DNA of 64,000 nt from JADGNZ01 sp963715895 (GCA_963715895.1 OY970284.1:6076001-6140000), one strand, 5' to 3'; positions 17,816 to 27,673 are shown, counted from the stretch's first letter. Translations and numbers: made by a program. The notes: generated from the letters alone by a model not told the origin.

Positions 17816-20122
17816 ATGTCTGAGGAAACGACCATTCGCCGCGTGGCGCTGCTCGGCAATCACCTGCCGCGCCACTGCGGCATCGCCACATTCACCACCC
17901 ACCTGAGCGACGCCATCGCCGCCGCCGGGCCGGATCTCGATTGCTTCGTCCTGGCCATGAACGACGGACTGCAGCAGCACGCCTATCCCTCCCGCGTTCG
18001 CTTCGAGCTGGCCGACAACGACCTCGGCGCCTACACCCGCGCGGCCGACTTCCTCAACGTGAACGCCGTCGACGTCATCTCGGTGCAGCACGAGTACGGG
18101 ATCTTCGGCGGCAAGGCCGGAAGCCATCTCCTCACACTGCTGCGCGAGCTGCGCATGCCCATCGTGACGACGCTTCACACCATCCTCCAGGCGCCGAATC
18201 CCCATCAACGGCGCGTGATGGACGAGCTCACCTCGATCTCCGATCGCCTGGTGGTCATGACCGACGGCAGCGCGGAGATCCTCCGCGACGTGCACGGGGT
18301 CTCCGCGCAGAAGATCGACATGATCCCGCACGGGATCCCCAACGTTCCGTTCTCCGGCAGCAAGGACCGCCTCGGCGTGGAAGGGCGGCCCCTGATCCTC
18401 ACCTTCGGGCTGCTCTCGCCCGACAAAGGGATCGAGTACGTCATCGATGCCCTTCCGACGATCCTTTCCCACTACCCCGACGCTGTCTACATCGTCCTCG
18501 GCGCGACGCATCCCCACATCATCGAACGCCACGGCGAGAGCTACCGGCTCATGCTCGAGGAACGCGCCAAGCGCCTCGGCGTCGACGGCAACGTCATCTT
18601 TCACAATCGCTTCGTCAGCCAGTCCGAGCTCTGCGAGTTTCTGGCCGCGGCCGACATCTACATCACACCCTATCTGAATCCCGAACAGATCACCTCGGGG
18701 ACGCTGGCCTACGCGCTCGGCGCGGGAAAGGCCGTCATCTCCACGCCGTACCCATACGCCAAGGAACTGCTCGCCGGCAACCGCGGCATCCTCGTGCCGT
18801 GGCGGGATGCCTCGGCCATCGGCTCGGAGATCATCGGACTGCTCGACGATCCGGAGAAACGACTGGCCATGCGCCTGCGCGCGGCCGCGCATGGGCAGGC
18901 CATGCTCTGGCCCGCCGTCGCCCAGTCGTATCTGGCGACCTTCGAGCGCGCCCGCGTCGAGCATGCGCAGCGGCTGCGGACGGCATTCCGCGCCAGCACA
19001 CTGGCCACGCGGCCGGCCGAGCTGCCGCAGGTCAATCTCGATCACATCGGCGTCATGACCGACGACACCGGCATGCTGCAGCACGCCACCTTCAACGTGC
19101 CGCGCTACGACGAAGGCTACTGTCTCGACGACAACGCCCGCGCCCTTCTGTTGATGACGCTCATCGAAGACGCGGGATCGAACGATCCGAAACTCGTGCG
19201 CACGCTGGCCTCGCGCTACCTGGCCTTCGTCAGCCACGCCTTCAACCGCCCGCTGGGACGGTTCCGGAACTTCATGTCGCACTCCCGGCTTTGGCGCGAA
19301 GAACAAGGTTCCGAGGATAGCCATGGCCGGGCGCTGTGGGCCCTGGGAACCGTCGTCGGATGCTCCGTCGATCCGGGACGGCACAGCCTGGCCGGCGCGC
19401 TGTTCCATGCCGCACTCCCCGCCGTATCGGGATTCAGCAGTCCGCGCGCCTGGGCGTTCGCACTCCTGGGGATCGAGCAATATCTGCATGCGTTCGAAGG
19501 CGATCGCAACGTACAGGCGGAAGGCAAGGCAATCGCCGAACGCCTGCTTGGCCTCTTCCGCCGCACCGATCAACCGGAGTGGCCCTGGTTCGAGAACAGC
19601 GTCACCTACTGCAACGCCCGGCTGCCGCAGGCTCTGATCGCCACGGCGTCATGGACCGGCGACGACGCCATGAAGGCGGTCGGCCTGCGATCCCTCGAAT
19701 GGCTGACGACGATCCAGCGGAACGACGACGGATACTTCGCCCCCGTCGGGACGAATGGTTTCTTCGAGCGCGGCACGACCGCGGCGACGTTCGATCAGCA
19801 GCCGGTCGAGGCTTGCGCCACGGTGTCGGCCTGCATGCACGCCTTTCGAACGACCGGCGATCATCGCTGGACCGGCCACGCGCGCCGCGCCTTCACCTGG
19901 TTTCTCGGTCAGAACCAATTGCACCAAGCCCTCTACGATCCGCTCTCGGGCGGTTGCCGCGACGCACTGCACGCCGACCGGGTGAACGAAAACGAAGGGG
20001 CGGAATCGACACTCTCCTTCCTGCTGGCGCTGATGGAGATGCGCGCGGACGAGGTACGGCGAAGCGCGGTGCAATTGCCGCTGAGCGCTCCGGCCGAGGT
20101 ACTCGTGGCGGTGCGCCAGTGA
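17816..20122 (+). CDS. GT4 glycosyltransferase with C-terminal (alpha/alpha)6 domain
   Basis: The first 385 residues are a GT-B glycosyltransferase of family 4 (GNHLPRHCGIATFT acceptor loop, then LTFGLLSPDKGIEYVIDALP, and the nucleotide-sugar site YLNPEQITSGTLAYALGAGK with the expected ExxxSGxL pattern). Residues about 400-768 look like a six-hairpin helical barrel (DEGYCLDDNARALLLMTL), seen in mannosyltransferases that sit with GH130 proteins. The stop overlaps the GTG of the GH130 gene, indicating coupling. A role in making or turning over a mannose-containing glycan is likely; the exact linkage is unknown. Confidence 0.88.
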   Translation: MSEETTIRRVALLGNHLPRHCGIATFTTHLSDAIAAAGPDLDCFVLAMNDGLQQHAYPSRVRFELADNDLGAYTRAADFLNVNAVDVISVQHEYGIFGGKAGSHLLTLLRELRMPIVTTLHTILQAPNPHQRRVMDELTSISDRLVVMTDGSAEILRDVHGVSAQKIDMIPHGIPNVPFSGSKDRLGVEGRPLILTFGLLSPDKGIEYVIDALPTILSHYPDAVYIVLGATHPHIIERHGESYRLMLEERAKRLGVDGNVIFHNRFVSQSELCEFLAAADIYITPYLNPEQITSGTLAYALGAGKAVISTPYPYAKELLAGNRGILVPWRDASAIGSEIIGLLDDPEKRLAMRLRAAAHGQAMLWPAVAQSYLATFERARVEHAQRLRTAFRASTLATRPAELPQVNLDHIGVMTDDTGMLQHATFNVPRYDEGYCLDDNARALLLMTLIEDAGSNDPKLVRTLASRYLAFVSHAFNRPLGRFRNFMSHSRLWREEQGSEDSHGRALWALGTVVGCSVDPGRHSLAGALFHAALPAVSGFSSPRAWAFALLGIEQYLHAFEGDRNVQAEGKAIAERLLGLFRRTDQPEWPWFENSVTYCNARLPQALIATASWTGDDAMKAVGLRSLEWLTTIQRNDDGYFAPVGTNGFFERGTTAATFDQQPVEACATVSACMHAFRTTGDHRWTGHARRAFTWFLGQNQLHQALYDPLSGGCRDALHADRVNENEGAESTLSFLLALMEMRADEVRRSAVQLPLSAPAEVLVAVRQ

Positions 20123-21069
20123 GCGCAACGTACGAGACTCTTTTCCATCGCACGGAAAGCAACCCGATTCTCACCGCGGACGGCTGGCCGTATCCGGTCC
20201 ATACCGTCTTCAACGCCGGCGCGACGCTGCTTCGCGACGGCACCACGCTGCTGCTCTGCCGCGTCGAGGACCGCACCGGACGGTCCCATCTCTGCGCGGC
20301 ACGATCGAAGGACGGAGTGGGGGATTGGATCATCGATCCCCATCCCACCTTCCCCGCCGATCCCGAGAACCACCCCGAGGAATTGTGGGGCGTGGAAGAC
20401 CCGCGCATCACCTGGGTCGAGGAGCTCGGGCGATACGCCGTCGCCTACACCGCGTTCGGAAAAGGGGGGCCCGGCGTGTCGCTGGCGCTCACCGAGGACT
20501 TCATCCATTTCGAACGATGCGGCCTGGTCATGCAGCCCGACGACAAGGATGCCGCGCTGCTGCCGCGCCGCATCGACGGCATGTACGCGCTCGTCCATCG
20601 CCCCATCGCCGATTCCGGAGCGCACGTCTGGATCTCGTATTCGCCTGACCTCCGAAGCTGGGGCGGCCATCGCATGATGCTGCAGGCCCGCCGCGGCGGC
20701 TGGTGGGACGCCAACAAAGTCGGCCTCTCTCCTCCGCTCATCGAGACCGACCGCGGATGGCTCATGCTCTACCACGGCGTCCGCTCCAACGCCGCCGGCA
20801 GTCTCTACCGACTCGGCGTGGCCCTTTTCGATCTCGAAAACCCGGCCGAGATCCTCCTTCGCGGAGACGAATGGGTTTTCGGCCCGGAAGCTGCGTACGA
20901 GACTCACGGCGACGTCAACAACGTCACTTTCCCCTGCGGCTACACGGTCGCACCGGACGGCGACACCCTGAACCTTTACTACGGCGCCGCGGACACCTGC
21001 ATCGCCATGGCCACCGGAAGCATCCGCGAGATTCTGGACTGGCTCGACCGGCACGGGAGGATTTCATGA
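20119..21069 (+). CDS. GH130-family mannoside phosphorylase/hydrolase
   Basis: The GTG at 20119 overlaps the upstream stop (GTGA) and gives 316 residues. The five-bladed beta-propeller signature of GH130 is seen in NAGATLL, RVEDRTG, WGVEDPRIT and YGAADTCIAMA. GH130 enzymes phosphorolyse or hydrolyse beta-1,2- or beta-1,4-linked mannosides. The tight coupling to the GT4 gene suggests a shared glycan. An in-frame open stretch upstream to 19336 lies inside the glycosyltransferase gene and is not used as start. Confidence 0.9.
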   Translation: MSATYETLFHRTESNPILTADGWPYPVHTVFNAGATLLRDGTTLLLCRVEDRTGRSHLCAARSKDGVGDWIIDPHPTFPADPENHPEELWGVEDPRITWVEELGRYAVAYTAFGKGGPGVSLALTEDFIHFERCGLVMQPDDKDAALLPRRIDGMYALVHRPIADSGAHVWISYSPDLRSWGGHRMMLQARRGGWWDANKVGLSPPLIETDRGWLMLYHGVRSNAAGSLYRLGVALFDLENPAEILLRGDEWVFGPEAAYETHGDVNNVTFPCGYTVAPDGDTLNLYYGAADTCIAMATGSIREILDWLDRHGRIS

Positions 21070-21326
21070 CACGACAAATCGTTCGAACGACGGCAGGGAA
21101 AGTACTCCGCAGCGACGACCTCAACGCCGGTGAGAAAGAGGTGGCCGCGGCGTTCCTGCAGGCCAATCCTCATTTCGGCAACCCGCACGTGGTCCGCTGC
21201 GACTGGTGCCACGAGACCCGAACACTCTTCCGCGATGAGAATGAGGGCCCGTTCAAGCTCACATCCCACGGCTGGCTCTGCGAGACATGCAACGTGCGGG
21301 CATCGAGTCAGGAAGTGAAGTTCTGA
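21066..21326 (+). CDS. Small zinc-ribbon-like protein
   Basis: The ATG at 21066 overlaps the GH130 stop (ATGA) and gives 86 residues. Two CxxC pairs (CDWC near 44-47 and CETC near 72-75) suggest a zinc ribbon. It is the last gene of the GT4-GH130 operon. No family name is known to me. Confidence 0.7.
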   Translation: MTRQIVRTTAGKVLRSDDLNAGEKEVAAAFLQANPHFGNPHVVRCDWCHETRTLFRDENEGPFKLTSHGWLCETCNVRASSQEVKF

Positions 21327-21329
21327 TCG

Positions 21330-21390
21330 TTATCATCACAAGAACACCGAGCTTTTCTCTGTGTCCTCTGTGCCTCGGTGGTGATAATGA
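21330..21390. repeat. Widespread intergenic hairpin repeat
   Basis: The core TCTGTGTCCTCTGTGCCTCG is flanked by inverted arms (ATCATCAC/ACCGAG on the left, CTCGGTGGTGATAATGAT on the right). The reverse strand reads the peptide TTEAQRTQRK, a well-known spurious translation of this repeat family in many environmental genomes. Confidence 0.75.
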
Positions 21391-21464
21391 TTTGGCATGT
21401 CCCGCTTCCGCCCTGGCACTTTCGCGCAATGGACCTCGGCGAAGTGCACGTCGATCCGGGATAC

Positions 21465-21490
21465 AAAAAACGCCGCCCGAAGGCGGCGTT
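21465..21490 (-). terminator. Rho-independent terminator of pnp
   Basis: A 9-bp stem AACGCCGCC/GGCGGCGTT with loop CGAA is followed, on the minus strand, by a run of Ts (AAAAAA on the plus strand). It lies 22 bases past the pnp stop. Confidence 0.9.
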
Positions 21491-21511
21491 GGTTATCACA
21501 TGCGGATGTGA

Positions 21512-23899
21512 TTACGAGTTTCCACCCTCATCACCACCGCCCGTCTTCGGCGTATCCGAACCGCTGTCGTTGTTGAAGCGCGGAGGACCGTCGTGACGCG
21601 GGCCGCCTTCATGACGAGGACCGGAGTCGCGGCGCGGGCCGCGGTCGTGATCGCGACGCGGGCCGCGATCGCCCGATCCGCCACGTCCGCCACCGCTGTC
21701 ACGGCGAGGGCCACGGTCGCGGTCGCCGAAGCCGCCGCGTCCACCGCGATCGCCACCACCGCCCGGACCGTCCCGGCGCGGCGCGCGCGCGGCGGCCGCC
21801 GCTTCTTCCTCCGTCGGGGGCGGAAGGAGCGGCTTGCGGGACAGGCGGATCTTGCCGCTGTCGGGCTCGATGCCGACGACCTGCACTTCGACTTCATCGC
21901 CGATCTGCATGACGTCCGTCACCTGGCCGACGCGGCCATGGGCCATTTCGGAGATGTGCAGCAGACCGTCCTGACCCGGCAGGATCTCGACGAACGCTCC
22001 GTACGGCTCGATGCGCTTGACCGTCCCTTTGTAGTTCGTTCCGATCTCGGCTGAGGCCGTGAGACCTTTGATGATGTCGATCGCGCGATTGGCCGACGCC
22101 ACATCGCTCGATGCGATGGTCACCTTGCCGTCGTCCGCCACGTCGATCTTCGTTCCGGTCTCCTCGACGATCCAACGAATGGTCTTGCCGCCGGAGCCGA
22201 TGACGTCGCGGATGCGGTCCTTCGAAATCTGGATCGTGTAGAGGCGCGGGGCGTACTCGGAGAGCTCGGCGCTCGGCACCGCGATCGCAGCATCCATCTT
22301 GTCGAGGATGTGGATGCGCCCTTCTCTTGCCTGCGCCAGGGCGCGAGCCATGATCTCGCGCGGCAGACCGGCCACCTTGATGTCCATCTGCAGCGCGGTG
22401 ATGCCCTTGCGCGTGCCGGCGACCTTGAAGTCCATGTCGCCTTCGTGGTCTTCCATGCCGGCGATATCGGAGAGGATGGCCACCTCACTGGCATGCGCGC
22501 CGGTGACCAGACCCATGGCCACGCCCGCCACTGCCGACTGCAGCGGGACGCCCGCCTGCATCAGAGCCAGCGAGCCGCCGCATACGGACGCCATTGACGA
22601 CGAGCCGTTCGACTCGAGGATGTCGCTGACGATGCGGATTGTGTAAGCGAAGTCTTCCTGCGGCGGCAGCATCGGCGCGAGGGCGCGGCGGGCAAGGTTG
22701 CCATGGCCGATCTCGCGGCGGGCCGGGCCGCGCATGAACTTCACCTCGCCGACCGAGAACGGCGGGAAGTTGTAGTGGAGCATGAAACGCTGGAAGGTCT
22801 CGCCTTCGAAGTCTTCGATCTTCTGCGCTTCCTGCGGCGTGCCGAGGGTCACCGTGACCAGCGCCTGCGTCTCGCCGCGGGTGAAGATCGCGGATCCATG
22901 TGTACGCGGAAGCACGCTCAGATCGATTGTGATGGGACGGATCTCGGTGAAGGAGCGGCCGTCGACGCGGCGGTTCTCCTTCAGCATGAGGTTGCGGAAG
23001 ATCTGCACTTCCATCTCACCCCAGGCAGCGCCGACGGCGGTGAGCCGCTCGGTGTCTTCAGGCGGAACGGTGGCCAGGATCTCGGCCTTGAGGGCTTTGA
23101 GCGCGGCGTAGCGCTCGAACTTGCCCTTGGTCTGCATGGCCGTTTTGAGCGTCTCGCCGTATTGAGCCATTAGTTCATGCAGCAGCTCATCCGTGAATTT
23201 GGGCGTGTAGGTCACTTCGAGTTTCGGCTTGCCGGCTTCGGCGCGCAGCTCGAGCTGCAGCGCGCAGAGGCGGCGGATCTCGTTGTGCGCGGCTTCGAAG
23301 GCGTCGAGGACGACACTCTCGTCGACCTCGCGGGCGCCCGCTTCGACCATGACGATGGCGTCAGGCGTGCCGGCCACGACCAGGTCGAGGTCGCAGAGGT
23401 CCCGCTGCGCGTTGGTCGGATTGACGACGATCTTGCCGTCGATGTAGCCGATGCGGACGGCGGAGATGGGATTCGGGAAGGGGATCTCGGAGATCACCAG
23501 CGCGGTGGAGGCGGCGTTGATGGCCAGGATGTCGGGATCGTTCTCACCGTCGGCGGACAGCACGAGGGCGATGATCTGTGTCTCCTGGCGGTAGCCCTTG
23601 GTGAACGACGGGCGGAGGGGGCGATCGATGAGACGGCAGGTGAGGATTTCCTTCTCGGTGGGGCGTCCTTCACGTTTGAAGAAACCGCCCGGGATGCGGC
23701 CGCCGGCGTAGGTGTATTCCTTGTAGTCGACCGTGAGGGGCATGAAGTCGCCGAGGACCGCGCCATCTTTGTAGCAGGCGGTGGCAAGGACGACGGTGTC
23801 GCCGTAACGGATCACGCAGGCGCCGTTGGCCTGGCGTGCGACCGCACCGGTCTCGAGCGAAAGCGTGCGCCCGCCGATCTCCAATTCTTTCTTGTTCAT
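21512..23899 (-). CDS. pnp: Polyribonucleotide nucleotidyltransferase (PNPase)
   Basis: With the ATG at 23899 (behind AAAGGAA) the protein has 795 residues. It contains two RNase PH domains, KH (RDVIGSGGKTIRWIVEETGT) and S1 (YKGTVKRIEPYGAFVEILPG) domains. It degrades RNA 3' to 5' by phosphorolysis in the degradosome or alone. The C-terminus beyond S1 carries an unusual 85-residue tail of Arg/Gly/Asp repeats (GGRGG, RGPRRD), an RGG-like RNA-binding extension. rpsO lies just upstream in the classic rpsO-pnp order. Confidence 0.97.
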   Translation of the reverse strand: MNKKELEIGGRTLSLETGAVARQANGACVIRYGDTVVLATACYKDGAVLGDFMPLTVDYKEYTYAGGRIPGGFFKREGRPTEKEILTCRLIDRPLRPSFTKGYRQETQIIALVLSADGENDPDILAINAASTALVISEIPFPNPISAVRIGYIDGKIVVNPTNAQRDLCDLDLVVAGTPDAIVMVEAGAREVDESVVLDAFEAAHNEIRRLCALQLELRAEAGKPKLEVTYTPKFTDELLHELMAQYGETLKTAMQTKGKFERYAALKALKAEILATVPPEDTERLTAVGAAWGEMEVQIFRNLMLKENRRVDGRSFTEIRPITIDLSVLPRTHGSAIFTRGETQALVTVTLGTPQEAQKIEDFEGETFQRFMLHYNFPPFSVGEVKFMRGPARREIGHGNLARRALAPMLPPQEDFAYTIRIVSDILESNGSSSMASVCGGSLALMQAGVPLQSAVAGVAMGLVTGAHASEVAILSDIAGMEDHEGDMDFKVAGTRKGITALQMDIKVAGLPREIMARALAQAREGRIHILDKMDAAIAVPSAELSEYAPRLYTIQISKDRIRDVIGSGGKTIRWIVEETGTKIDVADDGKVTIASSDVASANRAIDIIKGLTASAEIGTNYKGTVKRIEPYGAFVEILPGQDGLLHISEMAHGRVGQVTDVMQIGDEVEVQVVGIEPDSGKIRLSRKPLLPPPTEEEAAAAARAPRRDGPGGGGDRGGRGGFGDRDRGPRRDSGGGRGGSGDRGPRRDHDRGPRRDSGPRHEGGPRHDGPPRFNNDSGSDTPKTGGGDEGGNS

Positions 23900-23991
23900 T
23901 TGATTCCTTTGGTGCCCGAGGCCACTCATCACCTCGGTGCGTTTGATTTGTCCGCTGGTGGCCGGACGATGGGATCCGGCCGGAGGGAGTA

Positions 23992-24010
23992 GCGCGTGCC
24001 AGGCACGCGC
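23992..24010. repeat. Perfect palindrome in rpsO-pnp spacer
   Basis: GCGCGTGCC and GGCACGCGC (9-bp arms, 1-nt loop). Together with the hairpin at 24014-24042 it resembles the processing/termination stems known between rpsO and pnp in other bacteria. Confidence 0.7.
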
Positions 24011-24013
24011 CAG

Positions 24014-24042
24014 AAAAACTTCGGGCGCACTTGCGTGCGCCC
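24014..24042 (-). terminator. Hairpin terminator/attenuator after rpsO
   Basis: On the minus strand an 8-bp stem GGGCGCAC-GCAA-GTGCGCCC closed by a GCAA tetraloop is followed by GAAGTTTTT. It is 35 bases past the rpsO stop and may terminate part of the transcripts before pnp. Confidence 0.75.
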
Positions 24043-24076
24043 GTTTGCTGCGGGCGCTGTCCGCGCCCCGATCTGG

Positions 24077-24352
24077 TTACTTGCGGATGCCGAGCTTGTC
24101 GATGATGGTGCGGTAGCGGTCCTGGCTCGTCTTCTTCAGGTAATCGAGAAGGCGGCGGCGGCGGCCGACCAGCTTGAGAAGACCCCGGCGGCTGTGATGA
24201 TCCTTCGCGTGGGTCTTGAAGTGCTCGGTGAGGTAGGTGATCCGATTCGACAGAAGCGCGATCTGCACCTCCGGCGACCCCGTATCGACGTCATGCACCC
24301 GATACGAGGAAATGAGCTCCGTTTTCTGCTGCTTGGTGGTCGGCAAAATCAT
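24077..24352 (-). CDS. rpsO: Ribosomal protein S15
   Basis: The 91-residue protein matches S15 throughout: DTGSPEVQIALLSNRITYLTEHFKTH is followed by DHHSRRGLL and KLVGRRRRLLDYLK. It binds 16S rRNA in the central domain of the 30S subunit. Length is normal (88-90). Upstream of pnp in the usual order. Confidence 0.98.
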   Translation of the reverse strand: MILPTTKQQKTELISSYRVHDVDTGSPEVQIALLSNRITYLTEHFKTHAKDHHSRRGLLKLVGRRRRLLDYLKKTSQDRYRTIIDKLGIRK

Positions 24353-24549
24353 GTCTCCTTAAGACTTAACCCTTCTGAATCCATTCGTCCGCTTTGAAAT
24401 CGCGACACCATAACAGCGGCTGATCTCAAAATCAATCCCGCCCGCAGCCAGAGAAGGGGCCAGCTACATGGTCCGGTTGAGAACCTCGCCGGGACACGGA
24501 GAATTGCATCCGTGAGCAGGCGCGCCCCACGCGGGCTAGAATTGCAGCC

Positions 24550-24870
24550 ATGCCGACCGTTCGCGAGCTGGCCATCCCGATCCCGCACGAGGAGATCGCC
24601 GCATTCTGCCGGAAGTGGGGCATCAGGAGACTCTCGTTCTTCGGCTCCATCGTCCGTGACGACTTCGATCCGGAGCGGAGCGATGTGGATGTGCTCGTGG
24701 AGTTGAGGCCGGATACGAAGGCTCGTGGTTTGGCGTTCTTCGGTGCGGAGCGCGAGCTGTCGGGGATTTTCGGACGAAAAGTCGATCTGTTAAAGCCCGT
24801 CGAGCTGAGTCGGTGGATGATCAAGGATGTCTTAGCCGAAGCGGTCGAGGAGTATGTCGAAGCGGGCTGA
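24550..24870 (+). CDS. MNT-family nucleotidyltransferase (antitoxin of HEPN/MNT pair)
   Basis: The 106-residue protein has the minimal nucleotidyltransferase motif GS-x10-DxD (FFGSIVRDDF then SDVDVLVE). In HEPN/MNT toxin-antitoxin modules such a protein neutralises the HEPN RNase by AMPylating a tyrosine near its active site. It overlaps the HEPN gene by 17 bases. Confidence 0.88.
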   Translation: MPTVRELAIPIPHEEIAAFCRKWGIRRLSFFGSIVRDDFDPERSDVDVLVELRPDTKARGLAFFGAERELSGIFGRKVDLLKPVELSRWMIKDVLAEAVEEYVEAG

Positions 24871-25201
24871 CATCGTGCCGCTGGGCGACATGCTCGACTA
24901 CGGTCGGCGCGTCATCAAGCGGACTGCGCATATATCCCGCGTAGATTTCGACGCGGATGAAAACCTGCAACTCGCGGTTACCCATCTGCTTCAAATCATC
25001 GGAGAAGCAGCGGGACTCGTGAGCAAAGCAATGTGTGAACAGCATCCCGAGATCGACTGGCCGAATATCGTAAGTATGCGAAATCGAATCGTTCACGATT
25101 ACCGGCACATCGATATCGATATCGTTTGGGAAACCGCCACAATCGACGTCCCTCGGCTGACGTCATCCCTCGAAGCATTCCTCCCCTCCGATCCGCCATA
25201 A
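24854..25201 (+). CDS. HEPN/DUF86 RNase toxin (HepT-like)
   Basis: The 115-residue protein is a DUF86 HEPN domain with the catalytic RxxxxHxY motif intact (RNRIVHDY, residues about 77-84). HepT proteins cleave RNA; the tyrosine of the motif is the known target of AMPylation by the partner. Partner gene overlaps upstream, so this is a complete type VII module. Confidence 0.9.
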   Translation: MSKRADIVPLGDMLDYGRRVIKRTAHISRVDFDADENLQLAVTHLLQIIGEAAGLVSKAMCEQHPEIDWPNIVSMRNRIVHDYRHIDIDIVWETATIDVPRLTSSLEAFLPSDPP

Positions 25202-25211
25202 TCCGCGGCGC

Positions 25212-27503
25212 ATGAAACGCTTCGCCTTCCTCCTTCTCTTCGCTGCTGCTGCCAGCGCCGCCACCGTCCAGTCCCCCTCCCAGTTCCTCGGCTTCGAGGT
25301 TGGGTCGGACCGGAAGCTCGCCGACTACCGGCAGATCGTTTCGTACTTTCGGGCGCTGGCGGCGGCATCGCCGCGGGTGCGGGTGGAGTCGCTGGGGAAG
25401 ACCACGCTCGGCGAAGACTTCATCATGGCCGTCGTCACCTCCGAGGGGAACATGCGGAACCTCGAGCGGATCCGCGAGACGGCCAGGAAGCTGGCCGACC
25501 CGCGCGGGCTCTCCGAGGAGCAGACCGGACAGCTTGCGCGCGACGGGAAGGCCATCATCCTCGTCACCTGCAACATCCACTCATCGGAGATCGCCTCGAG
25601 CCAGATGGCGATGGAGTGGGCGCATGCGCTGGCCACCGGCAACGACGCCGAGACCAAACGCCGCCTCGACAACGTCGTCCTGCTGATCGTGCCGTCGCTC
25701 AATCCCGACGGGCAGATCATGATCACCGACTACTACCGCAAGTTCCTCGGCACGCGCTACGAGGGGGGGCGGCTGCCGTGGCTCTATCACCACTACGTTG
25801 GCCACGACAACAATCGCGACTGGTTCATGCTCACGCAGACCGAGACGAAGGAGCTGAGCCGCGCCGTCTACCACGAGTGGTATCCGCAGGTGTGGGTCGA
25901 CGAACATCAGATGGGGACAGACGGGCCGCGTATGTTCATCCCTCCGTTCGCCGATCCGCTCGATCCCACCGTCCACCCGCTGATCTGGCGCGAGGTCAAT
26001 CTCGTTGGCACGAACATGGCCTTCCGGCTCGAGCAGCAGAACAAGGCCGGCCTGATCTACGGCTACTCGTTCGATGCCTACTGGCTCGGCGGGACACGCA
26101 ACACCGGCTGGTGGAAGAACATCACCGGACTGCTCCTCGAGACCGCCTCGGCGCGCATCGCCTCGCCGATCACGATCGATCCGAGCGAGCTGCACGGCGG
26201 GCAGAAAGGGCTGATCGACTACAAGGCCACCATCAACCATCCGCATCCGTGGGCGGGCGGGACGTGGCGGATGCGGGACATCATGGACTACGAGCGGATC
26301 GCCTCGGATGCGCTGCTGGAGACAGCCGCCGACCGCCGCGAGGACCTACTGCGCGACGTGGCCGTCCGCGCCCGCGCGGCCGTGGCCTTCGGCGGGACGA
26401 AGGCGTACCGCATCCCGCACGATCAGCACGATTGGCCGAGCGCCCAGTTCCTTGCCGCGCTGCTCCTCGAGCATGGCGTCGAGATCGAGCAGTCGGACGA
26501 TGGTGACTACTGGATTCCGATGGCGCAGCCGTACGCGAGGTTCCTCGTCGAGCTGCTCGAGCCGCAGCGCTACCCCGAGGTGAGGCTGCAGGCGGGAAAG
26601 GAGATCCTCAGGCCGTACGACGTCGCCACCTGGACGCTACCGCTGGCGATGGGGGTGACGGTCGAGAAGATGACGGTGTGGGAAGCGAAGACCTCCTACA
26701 AGAAGGTCACCGAGATCAAGCCGGAGACAAAAGAGGTTCTGCGGAAACACGCCTCCCAGCCGAAGCCTCGCATCGCCATCTACAACCCATGGGGAGGCGC
26801 GCTCGACGAAGGGTGGACGCGCTGGCTCCTCGATACCTACGGCTTTACGCCGAAGTCGCTCCATCCGCAGGAAGTGAAGGCCGGCCTGCAGAACCTCGAC
26901 GTCTTCATCATCCCCGACGTCGACAAAGAGGAGATCGCCACCGGCAAACGCGCAGGCGGCGAAGGAGCGATGAAGTACGTCGATGAGCTGCCACCCGAGA
27001 ACCGTGGCGCACTGGAGAAGGAGGGGGCGCAGGCACTGCGAACCTTCGTCGAGAACGGCGGGACGCTCCTGGCCTTCAACGCCGGATGCGACTACGTCAT
27101 CGACAACTTCAACATCCCGGTGCGGAACGTTCTGGCCAAAGCGCCCGACTTCTCCGTCCCCGGCTCGCTCGTCCGCGTCAAGGTTCGGAACGACCACCCT
27201 GTCACCGCGGGGATGGCCGAGGAGGCGGCCATCTACATCGACCATCCGATCGCCTTCGAGACCACCGCCCCCGGCGGCGAGCTAGAGCGCTGGGTGCTGA
27301 TGACCTACCCCGAGGATGCCCGCGACATCCTCCTCTCCGGCTGGATCACCGGCGAAGAAAGGCTGACCCGCAAAGCGGCCGCCGTGGCGATGACTTACGG
27401 CAAAGGCCGCATCGTCCTCTTTGGCTTCCGTCCGCAACACAGAGGCCAGACGCATGCGACGTTCCCGATGATCTTCAATGCGCTGTATTGGGGGAGGGAG
27501 TAG
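25212..27503 (+). CDS. Exported M14-family zinc carboxypeptidase
   Basis: A signal peptide (residues 1-17) precedes an M14 catalytic domain with zinc ligands H123 and E126 (NIHSSEIASS) and H232 (DEHQMG); the substrate-binding segment SLNPDG is at 162-167. The protein continues to 763 residues with a C-terminal region that ends in a glutamine-amidotransferase-like fold (GGTLLAFNAGCDYVI ... GKGRIVLFGFRPQHRGQT). This long architecture is common in Acidobacteriota and Bacteroidota. It degrades peptides outside the cytoplasm. Confidence 0.88.
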   Translation: MKRFAFLLLFAAAASAATVQSPSQFLGFEVGSDRKLADYRQIVSYFRALAAASPRVRVESLGKTTLGEDFIMAVVTSEGNMRNLERIRETARKLADPRGLSEEQTGQLARDGKAIILVTCNIHSSEIASSQMAMEWAHALATGNDAETKRRLDNVVLLIVPSLNPDGQIMITDYYRKFLGTRYEGGRLPWLYHHYVGHDNNRDWFMLTQTETKELSRAVYHEWYPQVWVDEHQMGTDGPRMFIPPFADPLDPTVHPLIWREVNLVGTNMAFRLEQQNKAGLIYGYSFDAYWLGGTRNTGWWKNITGLLLETASARIASPITIDPSELHGGQKGLIDYKATINHPHPWAGGTWRMRDIMDYERIASDALLETAADRREDLLRDVAVRARAAVAFGGTKAYRIPHDQHDWPSAQFLAALLLEHGVEIEQSDDGDYWIPMAQPYARFLVELLEPQRYPEVRLQAGKEILRPYDVATWTLPLAMGVTVEKMTVWEAKTSYKKVTEIKPETKEVLRKHASQPKPRIAIYNPWGGALDEGWTRWLLDTYGFTPKSLHPQEVKAGLQNLDVFIIPDVDKEEIATGKRAGGEGAMKYVDELPPENRGALEKEGAQALRTFVENGGTLLAFNAGCDYVIDNFNIPVRNVLAKAPDFSVPGSLVRVKVRNDHPVTAGMAEEAAIYIDHPIAFETTAPGGELERWVLMTYPEDARDILLSGWITGEERLTRKAAAVAMTYGKGRIVLFGFRPQHRGQTHATFPMIFNALYWGRE

Positions 27504-27507
27504 GGGG

Positions 27508-27673
27508 GTTGGTTGTCGGTTGTCGGTTCGATTCTCGGGTTGTCGGTTATCGGTTGTCGGTTATCAGTTCTCTGAGAGGCGATGACAGCCTGATCCGGTT
27601 CTGACAACTGACAACCGACAACCGACAACCGACAACCCGAGAAATCAAACCGATAACCGATAACCGATAACCG
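27508..27673. repeat. Hairpin made of 7-bp CGGTTAT/CGGTTGT repeats (copy 3, largest)
   Basis: Forward heptamers occupy 27509-27566 and inverted ones 27602-27673. It fills the gap between the M14 peptidase and the DUF4097 gene. Confidence 0.85.
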
